Shown piece after piece: positions 55,755 through 64,000 of a DNA stretch of 64,000 nt. The stretch lies in contig CALBUB010000068.1 in NCBI GenBank assembly GCA_937967955.1, positions 1 through 64,000 of the forward strand. The letters are read 5' to 3'. The notes under the pieces were generated by a model. That model made no database searches, was not told the DNA's origin, and saw nothing but the letters and a program-made list of their open reading frames with translations. The stretch is from an uncultured Bacillota bacterium. Lineage in GTDB: Bacteria > Bacillota > Clostridia > Tissierellales > Tepidimicrobiaceae. Both the position numbers and the translations under genes were made by a program. Position 1 is the first letter of the stretch. Every line of letters starts with the position of its first letter.

Positions 55755-55870
55755 AAGCAGCTAACTGCCATATAATTACGTTGGTAGGAGCTTATCTTAC
55801 CTTCTACCATTTTAGTAATTATAGCACGGCAGACTAGGGTTAAACAACCACTGGTCTCCCGTGCTTTTTT
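55755..55870 (+). ncRNA. Structured leader RNA with mutually exclusive terminator (unassigned riboswitch/attenuator candidate)
   Basis: Upstream element: basal stem CTGCC (55765-55769)/GGCAG (55828-55832); perfect 9-bp stem (55771-55779 with 55815-55823); internal loop GT/TTTTA; 9-bp stem (55782-55790 with 55801-55809, one G-U); apical loop CTTATCTTAC. Terminator: AGCACGG (55823-55829)/CCGTGCT (55859-55865), an inner stem 831-841/846-857, then six T. GGCAG belongs to both, so the basal stem would act as antiterminator. An alternative small hairpin GCAG-CTAA-CTGC (55757-55768) could compete. I see no T-box, cobalamin, TPP, lysine, purine or SAM signature. Confidence 0.7.
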
Positions 55871-55977
55871 GTTACACAAAATGTCATTTTATTAACAAAT
55901 CAGTACATATTAATTTTATTTAATCCATTTTGATGGGAGGGATTTGGTTTGGCTTTCCGAGTGTTTAATTTTGTAGA

Positions 55978-57333
55978 GTGGATCTCCAATCCCTCATCCT
56001 AATGTTTATAACAGTGGTTACTGGTCTATTATTCGGAAAAATTAAATTTGGTAGATTTAGCTTTGGGGTTTCTGGAGGCCTATTCACAGGCATAATTATA
56101 GGCTGGCTAGTTACTGTATATGCAAACAATTTCCCAGAAAACGCTAGTGGTTATGAAGCATTGGAAAAAATGCTTGCAGTAGGAATTATACCCAAAGAGC
56201 TCTTTGACATATTCTTAATACTATTTATTGCATCAGTAGGGCTGTTAGCTGCAAAGGATATGAACATAGTAATTAAAAAATATGGAGCTAAGTTTATAGT
56301 TTTAGGTTTGTTGATTACCTCTATTTCAGCAGCTGCAACCTATGGTATGACCCGCTTAAGTGGAGATATCAATCCTTATACAGTTGAAGGGGTATATACA
56401 GGGGCTCTAACCAGTTCACCTGGCTTGGCAGCAGCCTTAGAAAGTTCAAGGGAACATGCGGCTATTACTGTTGCCAACTTTGATGAACTTGATGAAAAAG
56501 GGAAAATAAGAGTTGGAGAGATTATGGGAATAGAGCCAGAAGAGATTACAAAAGAGGATTTTCAACTAACTGACGAGCAGAAAAACAAGTTTGTAAACAT
56601 TGCTGAAGCTAGTGTAGGTGCAGGCCATGCAATAGGTTATCCCTTTGGAGTATTAATAGTTATACTTGCTGTAAACTTCTTTCCTAATATATTTAAAATA
56701 GATGTTGATAAGGAAAAAGAGCTATATAAAGCAGAAATGGAATCAGCTAGGAAAGCTGGAAATGTAAAAGAAATTGAAACTGTAAAGTTTGATTTATTAG
56801 CTTTCATTGTATCTTGCCTATTTGGATATACAATAGGGGAGATTACCATACCAATGGGACCTTTAGGAGACTTTAGCTTAGGAGCTACAGGAGGAGTATT
56901 AATAGGTTCACTGCTTTTAGGCTACATTGGTAAAATAGGCAGATTAAACTTTAGGATGGATAACCATATACTTAGTGTTATAAGACAGCTGTCACTAGCC
57001 TTTTTCTTGGCAATAGTAGGACTTAAATATGGCTATGATGTTATAGACTCGGTAGTAAGTTCTACAACTGGAGCTTATCTAGTACTAGTTACGATAGTTG
57101 TAGGCATAGCAGGTATGCTTATAGGCTTTTTAATTGGAAGATATGTATTTAAGATCAATTGGCTAATGTTGTCAGGGGCCATATGTGGTGGAATGACCTC
57201 AACTCCAGGACTGGGAGCAGCCATTGAAGCAGTTGGAGGAGATGAACCTGCTGCTGGCTATGGGGCTACTTACCCCTTTGCACTATTTGGTATGGTCCTA
57301 TTTTCAATAATACTCCATAAGCTACCCATCTAA
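55978..57333 (+). CDS. AspT/YidE-type transporter (Asp-Al_Ex duplication domain), N-terminus possibly frameshifted
   Basis: 451 residues from GTG 55978. Two homologous membrane halves, each with an SxPG motif (ALTSSPGLAAALE; GMTSTPGLGAAIEA) and GYPFGV/ATYPFAL, typical of AspT-like antiporters of dicarboxylates or amino acids. A charged cytoplasmic loop (about 145-245) separates them; no TrkA-C domain. GTG 55978 has no ribosome binding site. A strong GGGAGGG (55935-55941) serves TTG 55949 in another frame, which ends at TAA 56000 after NPSS; one extra base after CCC (55991-55993) would join the two frames. First gene of the methylmalonyl-CoA operon, so it may move succinate, propionate or an amino-acid precursor (inference). 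Confidence 0.8.
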   Translation: MDLQSLILMFITVVTGLLFGKIKFGRFSFGVSGGLFTGIIIGWLVTVYANNFPENASGYEALEKMLAVGIIPKELFDIFLILFIASVGLLAAKDMNIVIKKYGAKFIVLGLLITSISAAATYGMTRLSGDINPYTVEGVYTGALTSSPGLAAALESSREHAAITVANFDELDEKGKIRVGEIMGIEPEEITKEDFQLTDEQKNKFVNIAEASVGAGHAIGYPFGVLIVILAVNFFPNIFKIDVDKEKELYKAEMESARKAGNVKEIETVKFDLLAFIVSCLFGYTIGEITIPMGPLGDFSLGATGGVLIGSLLLGYIGKIGRLNFRMDNHILSVIRQLSLAFFLAIVGLKYGYDVIDSVVSSTTGAYLVLVTIVVGIAGMLIGFLIGRYVFKINWLMLSGAICGGMTSTPGLGAAIEAVGGDEPAAGYGATYPFALFGMVLFSIILHKLPI

Positions 57334-57407
57334 TGTAGTATATCCATAGACTACCTATATGATACAATATAATAATATAATCGAAAATTAAGAAGAAGGG
57401 TGGTCTT

Positions 57408-57728
57408 ATGGATAATGACAAAATATTTTTAACTGGCTATGCCAAACTTCCACAAGGAATTACTGCTGCAGAATTGTATAAAGTTGTGGCTGTTGGAATG
57501 GTTGTAGATAAAAATACTGGTGAAATATTAGAGGCGGACGTAACTTTGTCAACTACCACTGGTAGAAATTTTATTTCTAAGCTTTTAATAGGTCGAAAAT
57601 TGACAGATATTGATGAAATTGAAGAAGCTATTAAGAATAACTACTTTGGTTCTGCGAAGAATGCAATCCTCATGTCTATCAGGAAGTGCTATAAGAGGTA
57701 TGTGCAAATAATAGGTATAAAAGATTAA
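57408..57728 (+). CDS. DUF3870-domain protein
   Basis: 106 residues. Matches the DUF3870 pattern: FLTGYAKLPQGITAAELY, VVGMVVDKNTGEILEADVTL-type strand and FGSAKNAILMSIRKCYKRY. Soluble, mixed alpha/beta, no known activity. Such genes recur in anaerobe clusters for amino-acid or CoA-ester catabolism. ATG after GAAGGGTGGTCTT. Next gene follows 15 bases later. Confidence 0.85.
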   Translation: MDNDKIFLTGYAKLPQGITAAELYKVVAVGMVVDKNTGEILEADVTLSTTTGRNFISKLLIGRKLTDIDEIEEAIKNNYFGSAKNAILMSIRKCYKRYVQIIGIKD

Positions 57729-57743
57729 AGGGGATGATATTTA

Positions 57744-59252
57744 ATGGATAAGAGGTTACGCTGTGAGGCCTTAAAGGATAGGGTTATGGATGCAAAGGAG
57801 GCAGCAAAATTCTTCAAGAAGGGTATGGTTGTAGGTACTAGTGGTTTTACTCCAGCAGGATATCCAAAGGCTGTACCTTTAGCTTTGGCAGAGAGGGGAG
57901 AAGAATTAGAGCTAACCCTTATTACTGGTGCATCAGTAGGTGATGAATTAGACGGTGCATTAGCAAGGGCAGGGGTGGTAAAAAGAAGGTATCCTTATCA
58001 AACTAATAAGGATATGAGGAATAAAATAAACGATGGTAGTATCCTCTATGAAGATATCCACTTAAGTCATGTACCCCAATGGATTAAAGTGGGTTTTTTT
58101 GGCAATATTGATATAGCATTAGTAGAAGCTGTAGCTATAAGAGAAGATGGGGGAATAATACCTTCTACTTCTGTAGGAATTTCAAACGTAATAGTTGAAA
58201 TGGCTGATAAGGTTATAGTAGAAATAAACACCAGTCAACCTCTATCTTTAGAAGGGGTTCATGATATATATACTCCAGCCAATCCACCAAATAGAAAACC
58301 CATACCCATAACTAAAGTAGACGATAGAATAGGTTATGATTATATACCTTGTGAGCCAGAAAAGATTGTTGCTGTAGTCATAACTGATATTAAGGACAAA
58401 ACTAGAGAACTAGCTCCTATAGATGATACATCTAAAAAAATAGCCCAGCATTTAATCAGCTTTATAGAAGAGGAAGTAGCTAAAGGCAGACTTCCAAAAG
58501 AACTATTACCCATCCAATCGGGTGTAGGTAGTGTAGCAAATGCAGTATTAGGAGGTTTAAAAGATTCTTACTTTGAAAATCTTACCGTATATTCTGAAGT
58601 AATACAGGATTCAGTATTGGATTTAATCGACTGTGGCAAAGTTAGTTTTGCATCAGGAACTTCTCTATCTCTATCACCTACTAGGCTAGATAAGTTCTAT
58701 GAGGAAATTGATAAATATAAGAACAAGATTGTACTAAGGCCACAAGAAATTAGTAACCATCCTGAAATTATAAGAAGGCTGGGATTAATAGCTATAAATA
58801 CGGCCGTAGAAGTAGATATATATGGCAATGTAAACTCAACTAATACAGTTGGCAGTAGAATGATAAATGGAATTGGCGGCTCTGGAGATTTTGCTAGAAA
58901 TGCATATATATCAATATTTACTACTCAATCTGTAATTAAAGATGGAAACATATCCTGTATTGTGCCTATGGTATCCCACTGTGACCATACTGAGCATGAT
59001 GTAGATGTAATAATTACAGAGCAAGGAGTTGCAGACCTAAGGGGTCTAAGTCCAGTGGAAAGAGCAAGGAAGATTATTGAAAACTGTGCCCATCCAGCTT
59101 ACAAGGAGCAATTATTTCAATATTTAGAAGAGGCCATTAACACTTGCCCATACAAACATATTCCTCACATGTTAGATAAAGCGTTTTCCTGGCATGAGAG
59201 ATTATTAAAGGATGGAAGCATGAAGCCATCTCGGGAAATGGTAACATTATAA
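57744..59252 (+). CDS. Acetyl-CoA hydrolase/transferase family CoA transferase (probable propionyl-CoA:succinate CoA transferase)
   Basis: 502 residues. Moves CoA between acyl-CoA and a carboxylate such as succinate. Motifs: GMVVGTSGFTPAGYPKAVP, QSGVGSVANAVLGGL, the catalytic Glu in VYSEVIQDSVLDL, and GIGGSGDFARNAYISIF with VSHCDHTEHDVDVIITEQG. Context with methylmalonyl-CoA mutase points to succinate + propionyl-CoA exchange (ScpC/Cat1-like). ATG with GGGGATGATATTT upstream. Confidence 0.92.
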   Translation: MDKRLRCEALKDRVMDAKEAAKFFKKGMVVGTSGFTPAGYPKAVPLALAERGEELELTLITGASVGDELDGALARAGVVKRRYPYQTNKDMRNKINDGSILYEDIHLSHVPQWIKVGFFGNIDIALVEAVAIREDGGIIPSTSVGISNVIVEMADKVIVEINTSQPLSLEGVHDIYTPANPPNRKPIPITKVDDRIGYDYIPCEPEKIVAVVITDIKDKTRELAPIDDTSKKIAQHLISFIEEEVAKGRLPKELLPIQSGVGSVANAVLGGLKDSYFENLTVYSEVIQDSVLDLIDCGKVSFASGTSLSLSPTRLDKFYEEIDKYKNKIVLRPQEISNHPEIIRRLGLIAINTAVEVDIYGNVNSTNTVGSRMINGIGGSGDFARNAYISIFTTQSVIKDGNISCIVPMVSHCDHTEHDVDVIITEQGVADLRGLSPVERARKIIENCAHPAYKEQLFQYLEEAINTCPYKHIPHMLDKAFSWHERLLKDGSMKPSREMVTL

Positions 59253-59337
59253 AGTGATTGATATTTATATGGCATGTGTATATTATTATAGAGTAAAGAA
59301 GAAATTTTATTTGAATATATGATAAGGAGGGGTTGTG

Positions 59338-61020
59338 GTGTTTGAAAAAAACAAATTAGATAGTATTGAAAAAACTTTAAAAGAATGGGAAGAGACTGAT
59401 GTTAATAAAGCTATTTCTAGATTCCCTGAAAGGAAGGAAAAATTTGAGACCAATTCAGATATAGAAGTAAATAGGCTATATACTCCCCTAGATCTTAAAG
59501 ATTGGGACTATGAAGAAAAGCTAGGTTATCCTGGCCAATATCCCTTTACCAGGGGAGTTCAGCCTACCATGTATAGAGGCAGACTCTGGACTATGAGGCA
59601 GTATGCTGGTTTTGGAACAGCTGTTGAGTCTAATAAGAGATATAAATATTTATTAGAACAGGGACAAACTGGCCTTAGCGTAGCCTTTGACTTACCAACA
59701 CAAATTGGTTATGATTCAGACCATCCTTTAGCCGAAGGAGAAATAGGTAAAGTTGGTGTTGCAATCGATTCCTTAAAAGATATGGAGATCTTGTTTGATG
59801 GCATACCTTTAGATAAAGTTAGTACATCTATGACTATTAATGCACCTGCTAGTATATTGTTAGCCATGTATATTGCAGTTGCGGAAAAACAGGGAGTATC
59901 TAAGGATAAATTAAGAGGAACTATCCAAAACGATATATTGAAGGAATATATTGCTAGAGGAACCTATATTTTCCCACCAAAACCTTCCATGAGACTTATT
60001 ACAAACATATTTGAGTACTGCTCTAAAGAAGTACCCAAGTGGAATACCATAAGTATTAGTGGATACCACATTAGGGAAGCTGGAGCAAATGCAGTACAAG
60101 AGGTAGCTTTCACCTTAGCTGATGGTATTGCTTATGTAGAAGCAGCTTTAGAAGCTGGCCTTGATGTTGATGATTTTGCACCAAGACTGTCCTTCTTCTT
60201 CAATGCTCATAATAATTTATTAGAAGAGATTGCTAAATTTAGGGCTGCTAGAAGATTGTGGGCAAGGATAATGAAGGAAAGATTTAATGCTAAGAACAAG
60301 AAGTCCATGATGCTTAAGTTCCACACTCAAACTGCTGGTTCTGCATTAACAGCCCAACAACCTGATAATAATATAGTAAGGGTAACAATCCAAGCCTTAG
60401 CAGCAGTATTAGGAGGTACCCAGTCATTGCACACTAATTCTAGGGACGAGGCTCTTGCTTTACCAACAGAAGAGTCTGTAAGGATAGCTTTAAGAACTCA
60501 ACAAATATTAGCTTACGAGTCAGGAGTAGCTGATACTATCGATCCATTAGCGGGTTCTTACTATATTGAAAGTTTAACAGATAGGATCGAGAAGGAAGTT
60601 ATGGAATATCTAGAAAAGATTGATGAATTAGGTGGAGCAGTTAGTGCTATAGAAAAAGGCTATATACAAAAAGAGATCCAGAATTCTGCATACAAATATC
60701 AAATGGAAATAGAAGCAGGAGACAGGATAATAGTAGGAGTAAACAGATTCCAAATAGAAGAAGAAACCCATAAGGATATATTAAAGGTAGATCCAGAAGT
60801 AGAAAGGGTACAAAGGGAAAACCTTGTACAACTTAAGAAAGAAAGGAATAATGATGAAGTAAATAATAAGCTAGAGGCCTTAAAGGAAGCAGCTAAGGAT
60901 AGTTCTGTAAACTTGATGCCATATATATTAGATGCAGTGAAAACCTATGCAACATTAGGAGAAATATGTAATGTATTAAGAGAAGTATTTGGAGAATATG
61001 AGCAATCAGTTATGTTATAA
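59338..61020 (+). CDS. Methylmalonyl-CoA mutase, large (catalytic) subunit
   Basis: 560 residues from GTG 59338, 7 bases after AAGGAGG (the adjacent GTG 59335 is also possible). TIM-barrel catalytic domain without the B12 domain, which is a separate gene. Substrate-site signatures [19 protein letters not shown] (Tyr) and [10 protein letters not shown] (Arg) fit methylmalonyl- rather than isobutyryl-CoA mutase. Interconverts succinyl-CoA and (R)-methylmalonyl-CoA with adenosylcobalamin. Also [17 protein letters not shown] and [19 protein letters not shown]. Split architecture as in archaeal-type mutases. Confidence 0.95.
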   Translation: MFEKNKLDSIEKTLKEWEETDVNKAISRFPERKEKFETNSDIEVNRLYTPLDLKDWDYEEKLGYPGQYPFTRGVQPTMYRGRLWTMRQYAGFGTAVESNKRYKYLLEQGQTGLSVAFDLPTQIGYDSDHPLAEGEIGKVGVAIDSLKDMEILFDGIPLDKVSTSMTINAPASILLAMYIAVAEKQGVSKDKLRGTIQNDILKEYIARGTYIFPPKPSMRLITNIFEYCSKEVPKWNTISISGYHIREAGANAVQEVAFTLADGIAYVEAALEAGLDVDDFAPRLSFFFNAHNNLLEEIAKFRAARRLWARIMKERFNAKNKKSMMLKFHTQTAGSALTAQQPDNNIVRVTIQALAAVLGGTQSLHTNSRDEALALPTEESVRIALRTQQILAYESGVADTIDPLAGSYYIESLTDRIEKEVMEYLEKIDELGGAVSAIEKGYIQKEIQNSAYKYQMEIEAGDRIIVGVNRFQIEEETHKDILKVDPEVERVQRENLVQLKKERNNDEVNNKLEALKEAAKDSSVNLMPYILDAVKTYATLGEICNVLREVFGEYEQSVML

Positions 61021-61089
61021 GGCTAGCTAATATCTATTCTGACCATTTTAGGAATGTTTAATACATTGAAGAATTAGGAGGTATGTAGA

Positions 61090-61485
61090 ATGGATAGACC
61101 AATTAGAGTCTTGGTGGCAAAACCAGGTTTAGATGGCCATGATAGAGGAGCAAAGGTAATTGCTAGAGCTTTAAGGGATGCTGGCATGGAAGTAATCTAT
61201 ACAGGCTTAAGACAAACACCAGAACAAATAGTTCAAACTGCTATACAAGAGGACGTAGATGTAATAGGTTTGAGCATATTATCAGGTGCCCATAACCACC
61301 TGTTTCCAAAGGTAGTCAAATTGCTTAAGGAAGAAGGAATAGATGATGTGTTAGTAATTGGCGGAGGAGTAATCCCAGATGAGGATATACCAAAACTTAA
61401 AGAAGCCGGCATAGAAGCTATATTTACTCCTGGCACATCTACTAAAGATGTTATAGAATATATTAAAGACAACATAAAAAGATAG
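61090..61485 (+). CDS. Methylmalonyl-CoA mutase, small cobalamin-binding subunit
   Basis: 131 residues. B12-binding Rossmann domain: [18 protein letters not shown] carries the DxHxxG motif whose His is the lower cobalt ligand, followed by [10 protein letters not shown] and [11 protein letters not shown]. Pairs with the large subunit encoded just upstream. ATG with AGGAGGTATGTAGA upstream; the MeaB gene follows within 20 bases. Confidence 0.96.
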   Translation: MDRPIRVLVAKPGLDGHDRGAKVIARALRDAGMEVIYTGLRQTPEQIVQTAIQEDVDVIGLSILSGAHNHLFPKVVKLLKEEGIDDVLVIGGGVIPDEDIPKLKEAGIEAIFTPGTSTKDVIEYIKDNIKR

Positions 61486-61502
61486 TACAGGTGGTGCGGC
61501 CA

Positions 61503-62447
61503 TTGAATATAAAGGAAAGACTTTTAAATGGTGATAAAAGAGCGTGTGCTAGACTCATTACTATGTTGGAAAATGATGATGAAAAGGCTATTAGTATAAT
61601 TAAGGAGTTATATAAGTATACGGGTAATGCTTATGTAATAGGAATAACTGGTGCCCCAGGTAGCGGTAAAAGTACCCTTACTGATAAGCTTGCAAAGGAA
61701 TTTAGAAAAAAGGGTAAGAAGATCGGTATATTAGCTGTAGACCCAACCAGTCCTTTTACAGGGGGAGCTATTTTAGGGGATAGGATAAGGATGAATGATT
61801 TAACCTTAGATAAGGGTATTTTTATCAGAAGTATGGGAACTAGAGGCTCCTTAGGTGGTATTTCAAAGGCCACCTGGGGTGCCGTTAAGATATTAGATAT
61901 ATTTGGAATGGATTATATATTCATTGAAACAGTTGGCGTAGGACAATCTGAAGTAGATATAGTAAAACTAGCGGATACAGTATTGATGGTAATGGTTCCA
62001 AATTTAGGGGACGATATCCAAGCCATAAAGGCTGGAATAATGGAAATAGCAGATGTATTTGCAGTAAACAAAGCAGACTTAGATGGTGCAGATAAAACTA
62101 AATTGGAAATTGAAATGAATTTAGATTTAAACCAACAGATGGATTATAGGCCTCCAGTAGTGAAGGTATCTGCCAGCAGAAATGAAAATATTGGAGAATT
62201 GGTAGAAAAGCTAATAGAGCATAGGAAGTATTTAGAGGAGACAGGAAAACTTCAGGAAAGAAGAAAGGAAAATGCAAAGCTCGAAATAATAAAATTGGCA
62301 GAGGAAGAGTTGTTAAATTTAATAATCAATAAATCCCTAGAAGACAACCTTTTAGACAATTTAGCAGAAGGCATCCTCTCAAAGGAAGTGGATCCTTATA
62401 CTGCTAAGGATAGAATTATAAATTTAATTAATCAAAGGAGGGGATAG
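61503..62447 (+). CDS. meaB: MeaB-family GTPase, methylmalonyl-CoA mutase chaperone
   Basis: 314 residues from TTG 61503 (AGGTGGTG 6 bases upstream; upstream GTGs overlap that site). G3E-type GTPase: [48 protein letters not shown], and NKAD. Protects and reloads the mutase cofactor. Lies between the mutase small subunit and epimerase genes. Confidence 0.95.
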   Translation: MNIKERLLNGDKRACARLITMLENDDEKAISIIKELYKYTGNAYVIGITGAPGSGKSTLTDKLAKEFRKKGKKIGILAVDPTSPFTGGAILGDRIRMNDLTLDKGIFIRSMGTRGSLGGISKATWGAVKILDIFGMDYIFIETVGVGQSEVDIVKLADTVLMVMVPNLGDDIQAIKAGIMEIADVFAVNKADLDGADKTKLEIEMNLDLNQQMDYRPPVVKVSASRNENIGELVEKLIEHRKYLEETGKLQERRKENAKLEIIKLAEEELLNLIINKSLEDNLLDNLAEGILSKEVDPYTAKDRIINLINQRRG

Positions 62448-62448
62448 T

Positions 62449-62850
62449 GTGGTTACTAAAATTGATCATATTGGGATAGCTGTTAAAAATTTAGAGGAAA
62501 CATTGAAATTTTATGAGGAAGTATTGGGAATTAAGTGTGTAGGTACAGAAGTGGTTGAGGAGCAAAAGGTTAAGACTGCTTTCTTACCAATTGGAGATAC
62601 TAAAATAGAGCTATTAGAGGCTACAGCTGAAGATAGTCCAATAGCAAAATTTATAGAAAAAAGGGGAGAAGGAGTCCAACACATTGCTTATAGGGTAGAA
62701 AATATTGAAAAAGCTTTAGAGGAAGTAAAAGAAAAAGGAATTAGATTAATAGATGAAAAACCAAGAAAAGGTGCAGGAGGAGCAAAAATTGCTTTCCTAC
62801 ATCCAAAATCCACTTATGGTGTATTAATTGAATTATGCGAAAGGGAATAA
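62449..62850 (+). CDS. mce: Methylmalonyl-CoA epimerase
   Basis: 133 residues. Glyoxalase-fold metal enzyme that interconverts (R)- and (S)-methylmalonyl-CoA. Metal ligands: His in [19 protein letters not shown], His in [13 protein letters not shown] and Glu in [11 protein letters not shown] 62449 follows AAAGGAGGGGATA and sits 1 base after the MeaB stop codon, so translation is coupled. Confidence 0.96.
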   Translation: MVTKIDHIGIAVKNLEETLKFYEEVLGIKCVGTEVVEEQKVKTAFLPIGDTKIELLEATAEDSPIAKFIEKRGEGVQHIAYRVENIEKALEEVKEKGIRLIDEKPRKGAGGAKIAFLHPKSTYGVLIELCERE

Positions 62851-62869
62851 AACTAAAGGAGGGGCAAAA

Positions 62870-64000
62870 TTGAAGGAAAAAATAGAACAACTCCTTGAAA
62901 CTAAGAAAAAAATAGAACTTGGTGGAGGAGAAAAGAGAATAGAAAAGCAGCACAGTCAAGGAAAATTAACTGCCAGGGAAAGAATCAACTTGTTATTAGA
63001 TGAAGGAAGTTTTGTAGAAATAGATGCCTTTGTAGAACACAGATGTACTAATTTTGGAATGGAAAAGACAGAAGCACCAGCTGATGGAGTGGTAACTGGC
63101 TATGGAACTATAGATGGAAGATTGGTATTTGTATATGCTCAAGACTTTACAGTGCTAGGTGGTTCCCTGGGAGAAATGCATGCTAACAAAATAGTTAAAG
63201 TACAGCAAATGGCTTTAAAGATGGGAGCTCCCATAATAGGAATCAACGACTCAGGTGGGGCTAGAATACAAGAAGGGGTAGATGCCCTATCTGGCTATGG
63301 AAAGATATTCTTTAACAACACTAAAGCCTCAGGAGTAATACCCCAAATTAGCGTAATACTAGGGCCTTGTGCAGGAGGTGCAGTTTACTCACCAGCCTTA
63401 ACTGACTTCATATTTATGGTAGACGGTGTAAGCAGAATGTTCATAACAGGGCCGCAAGTAATAAAGACGGTTACAGGAGAAGATGTAACCCAAGAGGAGT
63501 TAGGAGGGGCCAATACCCACAATAAAATATCTGGAGTAGCCCACTTTATGGATAACAGTGAAGAAGAATGCCTAAATAGAATAAGGAAGCTTTTAAGCTA
63601 TCTACCATCTAACAACCTAGAAAATCCACCAGCTTATCAGACTGAGGATGACATAAACAGGGTAGAAGAAAAATTAAATGAACTAGTACCAGTAAATCCT
63701 AATAAACCTTACGATATGAAAGAAATAATTAGACTATTAGCAGATAACAATGAATTCTTCGAAGTACAAGAACACTATGCCCAAAACATAATTACTGGCT
63801 ATATAAGATTAAATGGAAAAACTGTAGGAGTAGTAGCAAACCAGCCAAGGGTACTAGCTGGCTGTTTAGATATAAATGCCTCTGACAAGGCAGCAAGATT
63901 TATAAGAACTTGTGATGCCTTCAATATACCCTTATTAAGCTTAGTAGATGTGCCAGGCTTTTTACCAGGTACTGACCAAGAATATGGAGGAATCATAAGA
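62870..64000 (+). CDS. Methylmalonyl-CoA decarboxylase alpha / propionyl-CoA carboxylase carboxyltransferase subunit, 3' end outside window
   Basis: 377 visible codons, frame open to base 64000 (family about 515). TTG 62870 follows AAAGGAGGGGC. Carboxyltransferase features: [19 protein letters not shown] near residue 31, [67 protein letters not shown], and [16 protein letters not shown] at the edge. With Na+-pump partners it would decarboxylate (S)-methylmalonyl-CoA to propionyl-CoA; the same subunit occurs in propionyl-CoA carboxylase. Downstream genes beyond the window would decide. Confidence 0.93.
   Translation, partial: MKEKIEQLLETKKKIELGGGEKRIEKQHSQGKLTARERINLLLDEGSFVEIDAFVEHRCTNFGMEKTEAPADGVVTGYGTIDGRLVFVYAQDFTVLGGSLGEMHANKIVKVQQMALKMGAPIIGINDSGGARIQEGVDALSGYGKIFFNNTKASGVIPQISVILGPCAGGAVYSPALTDFIFMVDGVSRMFITGPQVIKTVTGEDVTQEELGGANTHNKISGVAHFMDNSEEECLNRIRKLLSYLPSNNLENPPAYQTEDDINRVEEKLNELVPVNPNKPYDMKEIIRLLADNNEFFEVQEHYAQNIITGYIRLNGKTVGVVANQPRVLAGCLDINASDKAARFIRTCDAFNIPLLSLVDVPGFLPGTDQEYGGIIR

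Noticed and set aside
55755..55870. Cobalamin riboswitch or T-box before the B12-dependent mutase operon
   Set aside because: The element is too short and lacks the cobalamin core and the TGGNACC T-box sequence; only the terminator part resembles such switches.

Overview
The window is one contiguous stretch of low-GC, AT-rich chromosome from an anaerobic, endospore-forming Firmicute. The organism is most likely in the Clostridia/Tissierellia. Evidence: the B. subtilis-like gene order spoVG-glmU-prs-pth-mfd-spoVT-yabM-mazG-rqcP-yabP-yabQ-divIC-yabR-spoIIE-yabS-yabT-tilS-hpt-ftsH; oxygen and ROS detoxification enzymes typical of anaerobes (FprA flavodiiron protein, superoxide reductase); AGGAGG ribosome binding sites with frequent GTG/TTG starts; a UGA/Sec codon; and a fermentative methylmalonyl-CoA operon. 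No prophage, insertion sequence or CRISPR array was seen.

Layout. 1-3.0 kb: the 3' part of fprA; a selenocysteine-containing ArsC/Spx-family protein whose in-frame TGA is followed by a SECIS-like hairpin; a flavodoxin-like remnant; and a 5'-truncated beta-helix protein with a small coiled-coil partner. 3.0-7.3 kb: MATE exporter, PspC protein, CDF transporter, an odd P-loop-like protein, tRNA-Ala(GGC) and a TetR repressor with its own promoter and palindrome. 7.5-13.5 kb: an apparent peptide-use operon (giant M14 metallopeptidase, DUF969 and DUF979 membrane proteins, M29-type aminopeptidase). 13.7-19.7 kb: divergent PEP carboxykinase, D-2-hydroxyacid dehydrogenase, arginase, isochorismatase-type hydrolase, RNase H, dCMP deaminase, LURP-one protein. 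19.7-23.6 kb: sigma-54 activator, sigma-54 promoter and L-cysteine desulfidase, then a Nudix hydrolase. 23.7-33.7 kb: secreted CAP protein, tyrS with a Tyr T-box, superoxide reductase, rRNA methyltransferase, PduO-type adenosyltransferase, PAS-PP2C phosphatase, pgi, LCP protein, murC.

34.0-55.6 kb is the conserved sporulation/housekeeping cluster. Promoter-like sequences fit its biology: a perfect SigH match before spoVG, a SigG-like site before spoVT, and a TTGACA-N21-TAATAT site with a Spo0A-box-like sequence before spoIIE. The YabT-type kinase frame has no ordinary start codon upstream of its glycine loop.

55.7-64.0 kb is a propionate/succinate operon cut by the window edge: AspT/YidE-type transporter, DUF3870 protein, CoA transferase, split methylmalonyl-CoA mutase, MeaB chaperone, epimerase, and methylmalonyl-CoA decarboxylase/propionyl-CoA carboxylase carboxyltransferase subunit. 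Its leader has a promoter, a compact three-tier RNA element and an intrinsic terminator that shares bases with the element's basal stem. This is the architecture of a riboswitch or attenuator, but I could not match it to a known class. The transporter's N-terminus looks frameshifted. The PduO adenosyltransferase at 28 kb would supply the adenosylcobalamin the mutase needs.

Stretches above 300 bases without a gene: 33736-34073 (murC/spoVG divergent region, holds the SigH promoter), 47361-47743 (terminator plus spoIIE promoter), 55594-55977 (ftsH terminator plus the structured leader), 25961-26284 (T-box and tyrS promoter). The gap 1021-1282 holds only a terminator and a ribosome binding site that I can recognise.
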